From: Gemmatimonadota bacterium
GTDB taxonomy: Bacteria > Gemmatimonadota > Gemmatimonadetes > Gemmatimonadales > Gemmatimonadaceae
NCBI GenBank assembly: GCA_020161135.1
Contig: JAIUOB010000002.1
Location: 124,001 to 188,000 of the forward strand
Direction: 5' to 3'
DNA length: 64,000 nucleotides
The position numbers were made by a program, and so were the translations under genes. Position 1 is the stretch's first letter. Each line of letters begins with the position of its first letter. The notes below the pieces were generated by a model that had not been told where the DNA came from, ran no database searches, and worked only from the letters and a program-made list of their open reading frames with translations. Below, one piece after another: positions 1 through 12,373 of the stretch.

Positions 1-998
1 CCGTCGCGCGCAATGGATTCGCCTTCCGCGGTCTCGAAGTTGCCGAGCCCGACACCGAGGATGGGGTTCTTCAGGGCATAGCCGACGCCGCGCTTCCAGA
101 TCTCTTCGCGACCGAAGTAGGCGTAGCTGTTGTAGTCGTTGGACAGGTCGGTGAGCGTCGTGAAGCGATCACGCGTGGCCTGCGGCGCGGTGAACCAGAA
201 CGCCACGAGCCCCAGCGCCGCGACACTCAGCCAGATGGCGCGCTTCGCGCCCGGCACGGCGAGCACGAACACGCCCGCGGTGAGGAGGAGCGAGAGGAAG
301 CCACCGCGCGATCCGGTCTTGAAGATGACCAGCGTGGTGATGCCGGCGCAGCCGAGGAAGATGAGCTTGCTGAGCCCCTTGCCCTTGCGCGCAGCGCCCA
401 GCGCCAGCGCGGTACTCATGGCCATGACGGCCGCGAGGTCGTTGGCGTCGAGCGAGCCGCCGAACGACAGGCGACCGATCCAGGACCCCTGGTTCTGGAT
501 GATGGCGATCACACCGACGATGGCGCCGGTGATGGCGATGGCACGGATGAGCCAGTCGAGGACCCGCTCCGTGGCCGGCAGCATCGCGAAAGCCGCCGTG
601 ATGAAGATGACCGTGTAGATCACCTTGATGGTCTCGATGCCCGCGCCGATGTACAGCGCCTGCGGAATCGAGGCGATGCCCCACAGCAGGTAAAGCGCCG
701 TGATCTTGACGAGCGGATCGGCGGTGATGCGCGCGCGCTGATCGGGCGTGGCGCGCACCAGCAGGAAGATGAAGCCACCGGTGCCAAACAGGACGGCCGG
801 GCGTAGGAACTTCGAGACCGACGGCACCGCCTCGTGAATGCGAAACGCGAGGACCGCCACCATGAGCGCCACGGGCACGAGCATGACCAACGGCGCCGCG
901 GTGCTGGCCGCAACGGCGCGCAGGCGTGGCCTCGGGCGTCCCGCCATGGCGGGACGCATCGGCGTGCCAGGACGCTGCGGCCGAACGGCTGTGGTCAC
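1..998 (-). CDS. O-antigen ligase/polymerase-like membrane protein, exosortase-associated (C-terminus beyond window)
   Basis: I translated this frame from the minus strand. A GTG start at 998 overlaps the stop of the EpsI gene (GTGA). The product is a polytopic membrane protein with hydrophobic segments around residues 37-55, 62-78, 95-110 and 120-175. It carries the motifs FKTGSRGG and GVGLGNFET, typical of O-antigen ligase/Wzy proteins that join glycan units on the periplasmic side of the inner membrane. In exosortase loci this position is often taken by a putative O-glycosylation ligase. ATG codons at 959 and 947 are alternative starts. The frame stays open to position 1, so the C-terminus is missing. 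Polymerase versus ligase cannot be decided. Confidence 0.75.
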   Translation of the reverse strand, partial: MTTAVRPQRPGTPMRPAMAGRPRPRLRAVAASTAAPLVMLVPVALMVAVLAFRIHEAVPSVSKFLRPAVLFGTGGFIFLLVRATPDQRARITADPLVKITALYLLWGIASIPQALYIGAGIETIKVIYTVIFITAAFAMLPATERVLDWLIRAIAITGAIVGVIAIIQNQGSWIGRLSFGGSLDANDLAAVMAMSTALALGAARKGKGLSKLIFLGCAGITTLVIFKTGSRGGFLSLLLTAGVFVLAVPGAKRAIWLSVAALGLVAFWFTAPQATRDRFTTLTDLSNDYNSYAYFGREEIWKRGVGYALKNPILGVGLGNFETAEGESIARD

Positions 999-1630
999 GG
1001 CATGACCTCGTTCACCGCCTTCGAGAGTTGCACCGACCAGCGCATCGCGCGCGCGTCATCCTCGGGGGTGATGGGCACGTTGTTGGCAATGGGCATGACG
1101 ATGCGCACGAGCGCCTCCTCGGTGCGGCCGGTGAGGGCGGCGTCGCGCATGAGGTTCCACTTCACCTTGTATTCGCTCGCCTCGATGCGGCCGCGACCCT
1201 GATACCAGTAGTACACCAGCGCCCGCACGCCCTTGTTGGCGAGGAGCACGCGGTTGACGGTCTGGCCGGGCGCGCCGCCCGCGAGCGGCAGCCGCGCGCT
1301 CTCCATGATCTCCCAGCCGGCGCCCGGCAGGCAGTTCTTGGGCGAGTGGATCGACTTCCCCTGCACCTGCTTGTCGTAGTAGCCGACGTACGCGGTGAAC
1401 GCGGGCATGGTGTCGCTGCCGAAGACGCGCATGACGTAGTCGGTCATGCCGGCGACCTTGCGCTCTTCTTCCGGCACCTCGAGATCGTGCGACGGGACCC
1501 CGGCGAAATCGGTGCGCAGCGTGGCGATGGGCGCCTTGGCCGGCACCGTGTACTGCTCGCGGATGCCGGAGATGAGCAGGACACCAAGGCCGAGAATGGC
1601 GACCGGCGTGAACAGGACGGTGCGGCTCAT
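995..1630 (-). CDS. EpsI family protein (exosortase-associated)
   Basis: A 211-residue protein with one N-terminal membrane segment (about residues 5-22) and a soluble domain outside. The diagnostic EpsI motif HSPKNCLPGAGW lies at residues 95-106, including an invariant-looking cysteine at 100. EpsI proteins are encoded next to, or fused to, exosortases in exopolysaccharide loci; their biochemical role is not settled. The ATG at 1630 overlaps the exosortase stop (ATGA) and the stop overlaps the GTG of the ligase gene, so these three genes are translationally coupled. Confidence 0.9.
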   Translation of the reverse strand: MSRTVLFTPVAILGLGVLLISGIREQYTVPAKAPIATLRTDFAGVPSHDLEVPEEERKVAGMTDYVMRVFGSDTMPAFTAYVGYYDKQVQGKSIHSPKNCLPGAGWEIMESARLPLAGGAPGQTVNRVLLANKGVRALVYYWYQGRGRIEASEYKVKWNLMRDAALTGRTEEALVRIVMPIANNVPITPEDDARAMRWSVQLSKAVNEVMP

Positions 1631-2526
1631 GCGAGGGCCTCTGTGCGGGCGGCGATACCGCCGCGAGTGAACAGGCGCTCCACGAGCCCCATGGCCCAGG
1701 CGATGCCTGCCGTGATGACGAACGCTGCGCCGAACATGACCATGCCTTCGCTGGTGTGCATGAAGCCCTCACCCATCTCCGGGCTCACGAAGTACACGAG
1801 GAAGCCGGTCAGGAACACGCGCACGCCGTTGATGATGATGGCCACCGGAATCGCCGCGAGCACCAGCAGCACGCGCGTCGGCCACTTGTCGAGGAAGAGT
1901 GCACCCAGCAGCACGCTCAGGCTGAGCAGCGCGGTGAGGGAACGCAGCCCGCTGCATGCCTCGGCCACGAACAGCTCGTGCCCCGGAATGCGGATCACAT
2001 TGCCGGTCATCATCACCGGGATCTGCCGCCACTTGAGCAGGCCGGCGCCGATCTTCGACGCGGTGAACTGCAGCGGCAGCGCCACCGTGTTGAGGATGAC
2101 CTCGGGGATGGGGATCGACAGCGACAGGAGCGTGAACGGCAGCCACCAGTGCAGGAGCTGCCGGAATCCCGCGTGATACACCACGAGCCCGCCCAGGGCG
2201 AGCACCATCGACCCGCGCATCACGAACAGCTCGGCGGCGAGGTCGGCGGCATAGCGGAAAAGCACGGCGGCAACGAGCATCGCGATGCCGAGCGCGCGCT
2301 GCGGCCCTGCGCCCTGCCGAATGCCCGCCTTCCACGCGAACCACAGCGCGAGCGGCGCCAGCAGCAGGCCATGCCCCGAGTTGGGATCGTTCCACCACGC
2401 GTCGAAGAGCAGGCGCGCCGGGCGGGCGAAGAGCAGCACGAACGCCAGCGCGGTGGCGCCATGCGCCGCCAGCGCGATCGTCGGCAGGCGGCGCACGCCG
2501 TCGAGCAGGTTGCGCACGTTGGGCAT
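1627..2526 (-). CDS. Exosortase (EpsH/XrtA-type membrane cysteine protease)
   Basis: A 299-residue polytopic membrane protein with about eight hydrophobic segments. The three exosortase catalytic motifs are present in order: Cys191 in EACSGLRSL, Arg236 in NGVRVFLTG and His257 in GEGFMHTSEGM. Exosortases cleave proteins carrying a C-terminal PEP-CTERM signal, a sortase-like job in diderm bacteria. I chose the ATG at 2526 because upstream frame overlaps the metH coding end; GTG codons at 2565 and 2571 are possible. It lies 82 bp downstream of metH on the same strand and overlaps epsI by 4 bases. The only PEP-CTERM protein found in the window is at 46110-46787. Exosortase A subtype is inferred from neighbours. 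Confidence 0.92.
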   Translation of the reverse strand: MPNVRNLLDGVRRLPTIALAAHGATALAFVLLFARPARLLFDAWWNDPNSGHGLLLAPLALWFAWKAGIRQGAGPQRALGIAMLVAAVLFRYAADLAAELFVMRGSMVLALGGLVVYHAGFRQLLHWWLPFTLLSLSIPIPEVILNTVALPLQFTASKIGAGLLKWRQIPVMMTGNVIRIPGHELFVAEACSGLRSLTALLSLSVLLGALFLDKWPTRVLLVLAAIPVAIIINGVRVFLTGFLVYFVSPEMGEGFMHTSEGMVMFGAAFVITAGIAWAMGLVERLFTRGGIAARTEALA

Positions 2527-2608
2527 CGCGGCCGGAGCCGTATGTGTCGGGGCGGGAATCGTCACAGGCACGTTGGCAAAAGGGACAACCGGGAGACGCG
2601 CCTCCCTG

Positions 2609-6316
<3,708 letters not shown>

Positions 6317-6328
6317 GCCGGCAATATA
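6317..6328 (-). promoter_or_regulatory. -10-like box for metH (probable leaderless start)
   Basis: On the minus strand TATATT (6328-6323) is followed by GCCGGC and then the metH ATG at 6316. The 6-nt gap puts a normal transcription start at or next to the ATG, so the mRNA would be leaderless. No Shine-Dalgarno sequence is visible. The same layout occurs on the opposite strand for the divergent gene. Confidence 0.6.
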
Positions 6329-6334
6329 AGGCAC

Positions 6335-6350
6335 CGGGATGCCCCTCCCG
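6335..6350. promoter_or_regulatory. Palindrome CGGGA-N6-TCCCG between the divergent metH and HMT/MTHFR promoters
   Basis: A perfect 5-bp inverted repeat lies midway between the two outward-facing TATATT boxes. Each half falls where a -35 element would be (17 bp from its box). It could be a shared -35 sequence (CGGGA) or an operator for a methionine/B12-responsive regulator. Which one cannot be told from sequence. Confidence 0.35.
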
Positions 6351-6357
6351 AACGGCT

Positions 6358-6369
6358 TATATTGGCCGG
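6358..6369 (+). promoter_or_regulatory. -10-like box for the HMT/MTHFR gene (probable leaderless start)
   Basis: TATATT (6358-6363) is followed by six bases (GGCCGG) and the ATG at 6370. This mirrors the metH promoter and supports both the start choice and leaderless transcription. Confidence 0.6.
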
Positions 6370-8226
6370 ATGTCCCTGCTGACCCGACTGCTCGACCCCG
6401 ACCAGGTCATCGTGTTCGATGGCGCGATGGGCACCATGCTCTACGCGCGTGGGGTGTTCATCAACCAGTGCTACGACGAGCTGGTGTTGCGCACCCCCGA
6501 CCTCGTGCGCGATGTGCACGCGGCCTACGCGAAGGCCGGCGCCGAGGTGCTCGAGACCAACACCTTTGGCGCAAACCGCGCGAAGCTGTCGCAGTACGGG
6601 CTCGAGGGGCAGGTGGTGGCCATCAACACGCAGGCGGCCCGCCTGGCGCGGGAGGCGGCCGGCGACCGGCGTCTCGTGGCCGGCGCGGTGGGGCCGCTGG
6701 GACTCCGCCTCGAGCCGTACGGCCCGACGGGGCGTGACGAGGCCCGCGGCTGGTTCCGTGAGCAGATGGCCGCGCTGGTCGAGGGAGGCGCGGACTGCTT
6801 CATCCTGGAGACGTTTGCCGATCTCGAGGAGCTGGAGCAGGCGATCCTCGCCGCGCGGGATGTCGACCCGACCCGCCCGGTGATCGCGCAGGCCACCATC
6901 GGCCCCGATCTCCGCACCACGTACGGCGCGTCCCCCGAGGACATCGCCCGGGCGCTCGACCGGTGGGGGGTCGACGTGATCGGCCTCAACTGCTCGGTCG
7001 GTCCGCAGACCATTCTCGAGGCCATCGAGCGCATGGCCGCCGTGACCGACCGCAAGCTGTCGGCGCAGCCCAACGCCGGCATGCCGCGCGACGTGGGCGG
7101 GCGGTCGATGTACATGGCGAGCCCCGAGTACATGGCGAGCTACGCGCGCCACCTCATTCACGCGGGTGCGAAGGTGGTGGGCGGGTGCTGCGGCACGACC
7201 CCCGACCACATCAAGGCGATGGTGGAAGGGGTGCGCCCCCTGGCCCCGCGTACGCGCCTGACCGTGACCGCCACGCACCCCGTGCCGGGGGCTGAGGGCG
7301 CTGCGACGCCGCCGGTGGGACGCGAGCCCGTGCCGCTGGGCGCGCGCTCTCGGCTGGGCGCCAAGCTGGCGGCCGGTCAGTTCGTCACGACGGTCGAGAT
7401 CGTGCCGCCGCGCGGCGTGGACACAAAGAAGCTCGAGCAGGACGCCGCCGCGCTGCACGCCGCCGGGGTGGACGCCATCAACGTGCCGGACGGCCCGCGG
7501 GCGCAGAGCCGCATGGGTGCCATCGCGACGAGCCTCGTGGTGGAGCGGCACGGTATTGAGTCGGTGACGCACTACTGCTGCCGCGACCGCAACCTGCTGG
7601 GCATGCTGAGCGACCTGCTGGGTGCGTCGGCGCTGGGGCTGCGCAACCTGCTCCTCATCACGGGCGACCCGCCGAAGATGGGCCCGTATCCCGACGCGAC
7701 GGCGGTGTTCGATATCGACTCGATCGGGCTCACGAACCTGGTCCGCAAGCTCAACCGCGGGCTGGATCCGGGGAACAACCCGATCGGCGACCCGACGCAG
7801 TTCGTCGTGGGTGTGGGCGTGAACCCGGCGGCCATCGACCCGGCGCACGAGCTGCAGCGCTTCCACTGGAAGGTGGAGGCGGGGGCCGAGTATGCGATCA
7901 CGCAGCCGGTGTTCGACGCGGAGCAACTGGAGCGATTCCTGGCCAGCATTGAGGACGTCCGCATCCCGGTCGTGGCCGGCATCTGGCCGCTGGTGTCGGC
8001 GCGGAATGCGGAGTTCCTGGCCAACGAGGTGCCGGGTGTCACAGTCCCGGCAACCGTGCTCGACCGTATGCGCAAGGCCAACGAGAAGAGCAAGGAGCAC
8101 GCGCTGGCCGAGGGGATCGCGATTGCGCGGGAGATGCTGGCGCAAGTGCGGGGGGCGGTCCAGGGGGTGCAGGTGAGCGCCCCCTTCGGGCGGATCGAAC
8201 TGGCACTCGAGGTGTTCGCCAACTGA
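6370..8226 (+). CDS. Bifunctional homocysteine S-methyltransferase / 5,10-methylenetetrahydrofolate reductase
   Basis: A 618-residue fusion of the YitJ type. Residues 1 to about 300 form a homocysteine S-methyltransferase domain with FDGAMGTML near the start and zinc ligands in GLNCSVGP and [11 protein letters not shown]. Residues about 330-618 form a MetF-like reductase ([21 protein letters not shown]), which reduces methylene-THF to methyl-THF. The protein can thus make methyl-THF, the substrate MetH uses, and may also methylate homocysteine itself. The ATG at 6370 is preceded by TATATT at 6 nt. It is divergent from metH with 53 bp between them. The methyl donor of the first domain is not determined here. 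Confidence 0.93.
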   Translation: MSLLTRLLDPDQVIVFDGAMGTMLYARGVFINQCYDELVLRTPDLVRDVHAAYAKAGAEVLETNTFGANRAKLSQYGLEGQVVAINTQAARLAREAAGDRRLVAGAVGPLGLRLEPYGPTGRDEARGWFREQMAALVEGGADCFILETFADLEELEQAILAARDVDPTRPVIAQATIGPDLRTTYGASPEDIARALDRWGVDVIGLNCSVGPQTILEAIERMAAVTDRKLSAQPNAGMPRDVGGRSMYMASPEYMASYARHLIHAGAKVVGGCCGTTPDHIKAMVEGVRPLAPRTRLTVTATHPVPGAEGAATPPVGREPVPLGARSRLGAKLAAGQFVTTVEIVPPRGVDTKKLEQDAAALHAAGVDAINVPDGPRAQSRMGAIATSLVVERHGIESVTHYCCRDRNLLGMLSDLLGASALGLRNLLLITGDPPKMGPYPDATAVFDIDSIGLTNLVRKLNRGLDPGNNPIGDPTQFVVGVGVNPAAIDPAHELQRFHWKVEAGAEYAITQPVFDAEQLERFLASIEDVRIPVVAGIWPLVSARNAEFLANEVPGVTVPATVLDRMRKANEKSKEHALAEGIAIAREMLAQVRGAVQGVQVSAPFGRIELALEVFAN

Positions 8227-8320
8227 GACGGTGGGAGCGTTTCGCGGCGGGCACTCAGGTCGTCATTTTCCGGATCGCTCCTCACCGGCGCGCCGTAGCG
8301 CCGTTCCCGTCACCCGGCCG

Positions 8321-9169
8321 ATGGATTCCCTGACTTCTGCGCGTCCCCGCATCGTGGTGCTGTCGAAGCGCCTGCGCCTCACCTCCTACCTCGTGCAGGA
8401 GCTGCGCAAGGCGGGGGTGCTGGCGGGTGTGATCTACGAGGAACGCTTCCGGAGCACCGGCGACACGCTGAAGTACCTGCGTCGCAACGTGAAGCGCGAG
8501 GGCTTCGTGCACACGCTCGACGTGCTGGCGTACGAGGTGTTCCAGCGCCTCACGCGGCAGGGGGAGTTCGCGGCGAATGCCGCGCGACTGCTGCCCCTCG
8601 ACGGGCCGGAAGAGGCGGTGGCCGGCGATGTGCCGGTGCACGTGGTGGCCGATCACAACGCGCCGTCGACCCACGCGCTCATCCGCGCGTTGGCGCCCGA
8701 CCTGCTGGTGGTGCACGCCTGCGGCATCCTCAAGGAAGCCACCTTCTCGCTCGGGGCGACGGCCGCGCTCAACATCCACTGCGGGGTGTTGCCGGAGTAT
8801 CGCGGTCACGCGAGCACCTTCTGGGCCATGGCGCGTCGCGATGCCGGCAACGTGGGCGTCACGGTGCATCTCGTGGCCAAGACGGTCGACACGGGGCGTC
8901 CGATTGCCGTGGGGCGGGTGCCGGTGGGTGCCGACGACGACGACATGACGATGTGGTTCCGGGCCTTCAAGCGCGGAACGGAGATCGTGCTGCACGCCGC
9001 CGACACACTGGCCCGCACGGGCGCGCTGCCCTTCGAGCAGTACGACGGGGCCTTCGGTCCGCATTACGTGCGTCGCGGCCTCACGCAGCACGTGCGCTTC
9101 CGCCTCGGCGCCTTGCCCGCCCTGCGTCGTGCAGCGCGGCGTGACGACGCCACGCTCCGGAGTGCCTGA
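8321..9169 (+). CDS. Formyltransferase-family protein in the exopolysaccharide locus
   Basis: A 282-residue protein with the formyl-transferase fold. It keeps the catalytic signature of the family: Asn151 and His153 in NIHCGVLPEYRGH and Asp190 in TVDTG. Relatives move a formyl group from N10-formyl-THF to an amino group. Sitting next to an amidotransferase and glycosyltransferases it is more likely a sugar N-formyltransferase or hydrolase than the Met-tRNA enzyme, which also carries a longer C-terminal domain. The ATG at 8321 starts just before the first beta strand (RIVVLSKR). It follows the methyltransferase/MTHFR gene by 94 bp and precedes the amidotransferase gene by 2 bp. The substrate is unknown. 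Confidence 0.75.
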   Translation: MDSLTSARPRIVVLSKRLRLTSYLVQELRKAGVLAGVIYEERFRSTGDTLKYLRRNVKREGFVHTLDVLAYEVFQRLTRQGEFAANAARLLPLDGPEEAVAGDVPVHVVADHNAPSTHALIRALAPDLLVVHACGILKEATFSLGATAALNIHCGVLPEYRGHASTFWAMARRDAGNVGVTVHLVAKTVDTGRPIAVGRVPVGADDDDMTMWFRAFKRGTEIVLHAADTLARTGALPFEQYDGAFGPHYVRRGLTQHVRFRLGALPALRRAARRDDATLRSA

Positions 9170-9171
9170 CC

Positions 9172-11106
9172 ATGTGCGGCATCGCCGGCCAGATCCGCTT
9201 CGCGTCCCCCGTCGACGCCGCGCTGCTCGAGCGGCAGCGCGACGTGCTCGCGCATCGCGGACCCGACTCCTTCGGCAGTTGGATCTCCCCCGACGGACGC
9301 ATCGGCTTCGCGCATCGTCGCCTGGCCATCGTCGACCTGACACCGGGCGGCCATCAGCCGATGCACGAGCATGCGGACGGCTCGGGCGCGACGGTCACGT
9401 TCAACGGCGAGCTGTACAACTTCCGCCCGCTGCGCGAGAAGCTGCGCGCGCTGGGCTTCAGCTTCCGCTCGGGCTCGGACACCGAGGTGCTGCTGGCGGC
9501 GTGGCGGCAGTGGGGTCCCGACTGCGTGCGCGAGTTCGAGGGGATGTACGCGTTCTGCCTCTACGATCCGACGACGCAGCAGGTGCTGCTCGCACGCGAT
9601 CGCGCGGGCGAGAAGCCGCTGTACTACCGCCGCTCGGCCGAGGGGCTGCTCTTCGCGAGTGAGCTCAAGGCGCTGCTCGTGGACCCGCGCGTGCCGCGCC
9701 ACGTGCGCGCCGCCGGCGTGAACGAGTACCTGGCCTACGGCTACGTGACCGGTGACGACACCATCTGGGCCGGGATCCACCGCGTGCCGCCGGCCGGACG
9801 TGTCCTCCTCGATCTCACCACGGGGAGCGTACGCAACGACCGGCATTGGACGCTGCCGTCGCAGCTCCGGGAGACGGGACAGACGCCCGACGAGCTGGCG
9901 GACGAACTGCACGCGCTGCTGCGCCAGGCGGTGCGCGGACAGCTCATGGCCGACGTGCCGGTGGGTGTGCTGCTGAGCGGCGGCGTCGACTCGAGCATCG
10001 TGGCGGCGGTGGCGGCCGAGGTGAGCGACCATGCGCCACGCACGTTCACGGCGCGCTTCGAGGGGCACGCGGGCTTCGATGAAGGTCCCTATGCGCGGCT
10101 CGTGGCGCAGCACCTGGGCACCGAGCACATCGAGTTGCCGACGCCGCCCGCGAGTCCCGATGTGCTCCAGACACTCGTCACGCACTTCGACGACCCGCTG
10201 GCCGATTCCTCGATGATTCCGACGTACCTGATCTCGAAGGAGATCCGGAAGTACGCGACGGTGGCGATCGGCGGCGACGGCGGCGACGAGCTGTTCGGCG
10301 GCTACAAGCGGCACGCCTGGTTCGTGCGGCAGGAGCAGTTGCGGCATCGCCTGCCCCCCTTCGTGTGGCGGGCCGCGCGCGCGGCGCATGGCGTGCTGCC
10401 GCCCGGGACGCGCGGACGCGGCATCCTGAACGCGCTGGCTGCGGGCGAAGGGGCCGGCGTGAACTTCGCCGGGCTCATCTTCCGCGACGATGAGCGTGTG
10501 GCGCTGAGCCCTGTGTTCCGCGGGCGTTCGGCGGCGTGGGTGCGCACCCCCGAGCTGCGTCGCTCGCTGCTGCAGCCGTCGGGGAGTGCCCTGCGGCGCG
10601 CCACGGCGCTCGACTTCGGCACGTACATGGTGGATGACGTGCTCATGAAGGTCGATCGGGCCAGCATGATTCCGTCGCTCGAGGTGCGCGCCCCCTTCCT
10701 CGACTCGCGCATCATCGAGTTCGCGTTCGGCCGCGTCCCTGACGCCCAGCGCGCCACCCGCGATGCGCGCAAGGTGCTCCTGCGCCGACTCGGCGCACGC
10801 CTGCTGCCTGCCGCGCTCGACCTCACGCGCAAGCAGGGCTTCTCGGTGCCCATGGAGTCATGGCTGGGCGGGGCGTGGGCGCCCCTGCTGGACGCGGCCG
10901 CGGCACGCCGCAGTCTGCTGCTCAACGCCGACGTGCTGCCCGGGCTGCGCCAGCGACTCGCCAACGGCGAGCCGCTGGGGGAGCGGCTGTTCTCCCTGCT
11001 GTTCCTGTCGCTGTGGGAGCATACGCACGGCGTCACCGATGTCGTCGAGGAGACGCCCGCGTCCGGTGCGGACGCCGAGCCGGCGCGCGTGAGTCATGTC
11101 GGCTAG
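9172..11106 (+). CDS. Asparagine synthase (glutamine-hydrolysing) family amidotransferase, exosortase locus type
   Basis: A 644-residue protein with the complete two-domain plan. The N-terminal class II glutaminase starts with the nucleophile Cys2 (MCGIAGQ) and includes FNGELYNF. The synthetase domain has the PP-loop LLSGGVDSSIVAA near residue 265 and IGGDGGDELFGGYKR. It would release ammonia from glutamine and attach it to an adenylylated acid. In exosortase/EPS loci this family is a standing member and is thought to modify the polymer or a precursor rather than make free asparagine. It starts 2 bp after the formyltransferase gene and its end overlaps the next gene by 11 bases. The native substrate is an inference. 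Confidence 0.9.
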   Translation: MCGIAGQIRFASPVDAALLERQRDVLAHRGPDSFGSWISPDGRIGFAHRRLAIVDLTPGGHQPMHEHADGSGATVTFNGELYNFRPLREKLRALGFSFRSGSDTEVLLAAWRQWGPDCVREFEGMYAFCLYDPTTQQVLLARDRAGEKPLYYRRSAEGLLFASELKALLVDPRVPRHVRAAGVNEYLAYGYVTGDDTIWAGIHRVPPAGRVLLDLTTGSVRNDRHWTLPSQLRETGQTPDELADELHALLRQAVRGQLMADVPVGVLLSGGVDSSIVAAVAAEVSDHAPRTFTARFEGHAGFDEGPYARLVAQHLGTEHIELPTPPASPDVLQTLVTHFDDPLADSSMIPTYLISKEIRKYATVAIGGDGGDELFGGYKRHAWFVRQEQLRHRLPPFVWRAARAAHGVLPPGTRGRGILNALAAGEGAGVNFAGLIFRDDERVALSPVFRGRSAAWVRTPELRRSLLQPSGSALRRATALDFGTYMVDDVLMKVDRASMIPSLEVRAPFLDSRIIEFAFGRVPDAQRATRDARKVLLRRLGARLLPAALDLTRKQGFSVPMESWLGGAWAPLLDAAAARRSLLLNADVLPGLRQRLANGEPLGERLFSLLFLSLWEHTHGVTDVVEETPASGADAEPARVSHVG

Positions 11107-12373
11107 CGCCGTGTTGTCGGCGGCAGAGGCGCCGCATGCCGCGGCGGGCGGTCGATGCGTGTTCATCGCGAACCGTCTCCCGTGGCCACTGGCCGACGGC
11201 TGGGCGCGCCGCACCTTCCACGTGCTCGAGGCCCTCGCGGCCGAGTGGCCGACGCACTTCATCGCGTATCACGCGGGCACCGACGCCGAGCGGGAGCGGG
11301 ACCGCGCCGCGTGCGAGGCCGCGTTCGAAGGTCGCGTGACGGTGGAGGCGCTGCCGCGCCCGTCGCATCGCCTGCTGCGCGGCGTGCTGGGCAGCCTGGT
11401 GCGCAACCAGCCGCTGCACATCCCGGTCAACACGAGTGCCGCCTTCGCCGCGGCCGTCGACCGGGCCATGGCCGCCGGCCCCGTGTCGGTGTGGGGCTGC
11501 GCCGGCGTGTACATGGCGCACTACATGCCACCGGCCCGCCCGGGGCTGGTGCGCCTCATCGACACGCACAACATCGAGTCGCTGGCCGTGGCGCGGCAGG
11601 CGCGCTTCACCACGCAGGCGCTGCGCCGTTGGTTCACGACCCGCACCGCGGGGCAGCTCGAGGTGTTCGAGCGCAGCGCGTTCGCCGACAGTGATCTCGT
11701 GGTGGTCTGCTCGCAGGACGAGGTGCCGATCGCGCAGGCGCGCGCGCCGCAGTGCGCCGCCACGATGATCGCGAACGGGGTCGACCTCGCGCGCTTCGAC
11801 GGCGTGCGCACCCCGCACCCCAACTCGCTGCTCTTCTTCGGGCGCCTCGACTACTTCCCGAACGTCGACGCGGTCCGCTTCTTCACCGAATCGATCGCCG
11901 CGCCGCTGGCCGCACGCGTGCCCGGCGTGCGGCTGCGCATCGTCGGTGCGGGCGACACCACCGCCGTGCGCGCCCTGGCGGCCCCGTTCCCGTGGATCGA
12001 GGTGGTGGGTGAGGCCCCCGACATCGTGACCGAGCTGCTGCACGCCGCCGCCGTGGTCGTGCCGCTGCGCGTCGGCGGCGGGACACGCCTCAAGATTCTC
12101 GAGGCCCTCGCGACGCGTGCGCCCATCGTTTCCACCACCATCGGCGCCGAGGGAATCGCGGCGCGCGATGACGTGGAGTTGCTGCTGCGCGACACGCCCG
12201 ACGCCTTCGTCGACGCGACGGCCCGCCTCCTCGCGCAGCCGGAGGAGTCCGCACGCCTCGGCGCGGCCGCGCGCGCGCTGGCCGAGGCGCACTACTCGTG
12301 GGACGCCATCGGCGAGGCGTTGCGTGCCCGCGTACGGACGGCGGGCGCGGGCGCCGGGCGAGTGTCGACGTGA
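11096..12373 (+). CDS. Glycosyltransferase (GT4 type), similar to PEP-CTERM/EpsH1-associated sugar transferase 1
   Basis: A 425-residue GT-B glycosyltransferase. The N-terminal half has NRLPWPLADGWARR and IDTHNIESL; the C-terminal half has a Rossmann segment (LLFFGRLDYFPN), VPLRVGGGTRLKILEA and IVSTTIGAEGI, the donor-binding region of GT4 enzymes. The IDTHNIES segment is reminiscent of the sugar transferases described in exosortase loci. It overlaps the amidotransferase gene by 11 bases and the next gene by 3 bases (TGATG). It probably works at the cytoplasmic face in building the EPS repeat unit. Donor and acceptor are unknown. Confidence 0.85.
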   Translation: MSASAVLSAAEAPHAAAGGRCVFIANRLPWPLADGWARRTFHVLEALAAEWPTHFIAYHAGTDAERERDRAACEAAFEGRVTVEALPRPSHRLLRGVLGSLVRNQPLHIPVNTSAAFAAAVDRAMAAGPVSVWGCAGVYMAHYMPPARPGLVRLIDTHNIESLAVARQARFTTQALRRWFTTRTAGQLEVFERSAFADSDLVVVCSQDEVPIAQARAPQCAATMIANGVDLARFDGVRTPHPNSLLFFGRLDYFPNVDAVRFFTESIAAPLAARVPGVRLRIVGAGDTTAVRALAAPFPWIEVVGEAPDIVTELLHAAAVVVPLRVGGGTRLKILEALATRAPIVSTTIGAEGIAARDDVELLLRDTPDAFVDATARLLAQPEESARLGAAARALAEAHYSWDAIGEALRARVRTAGAGAGRVST

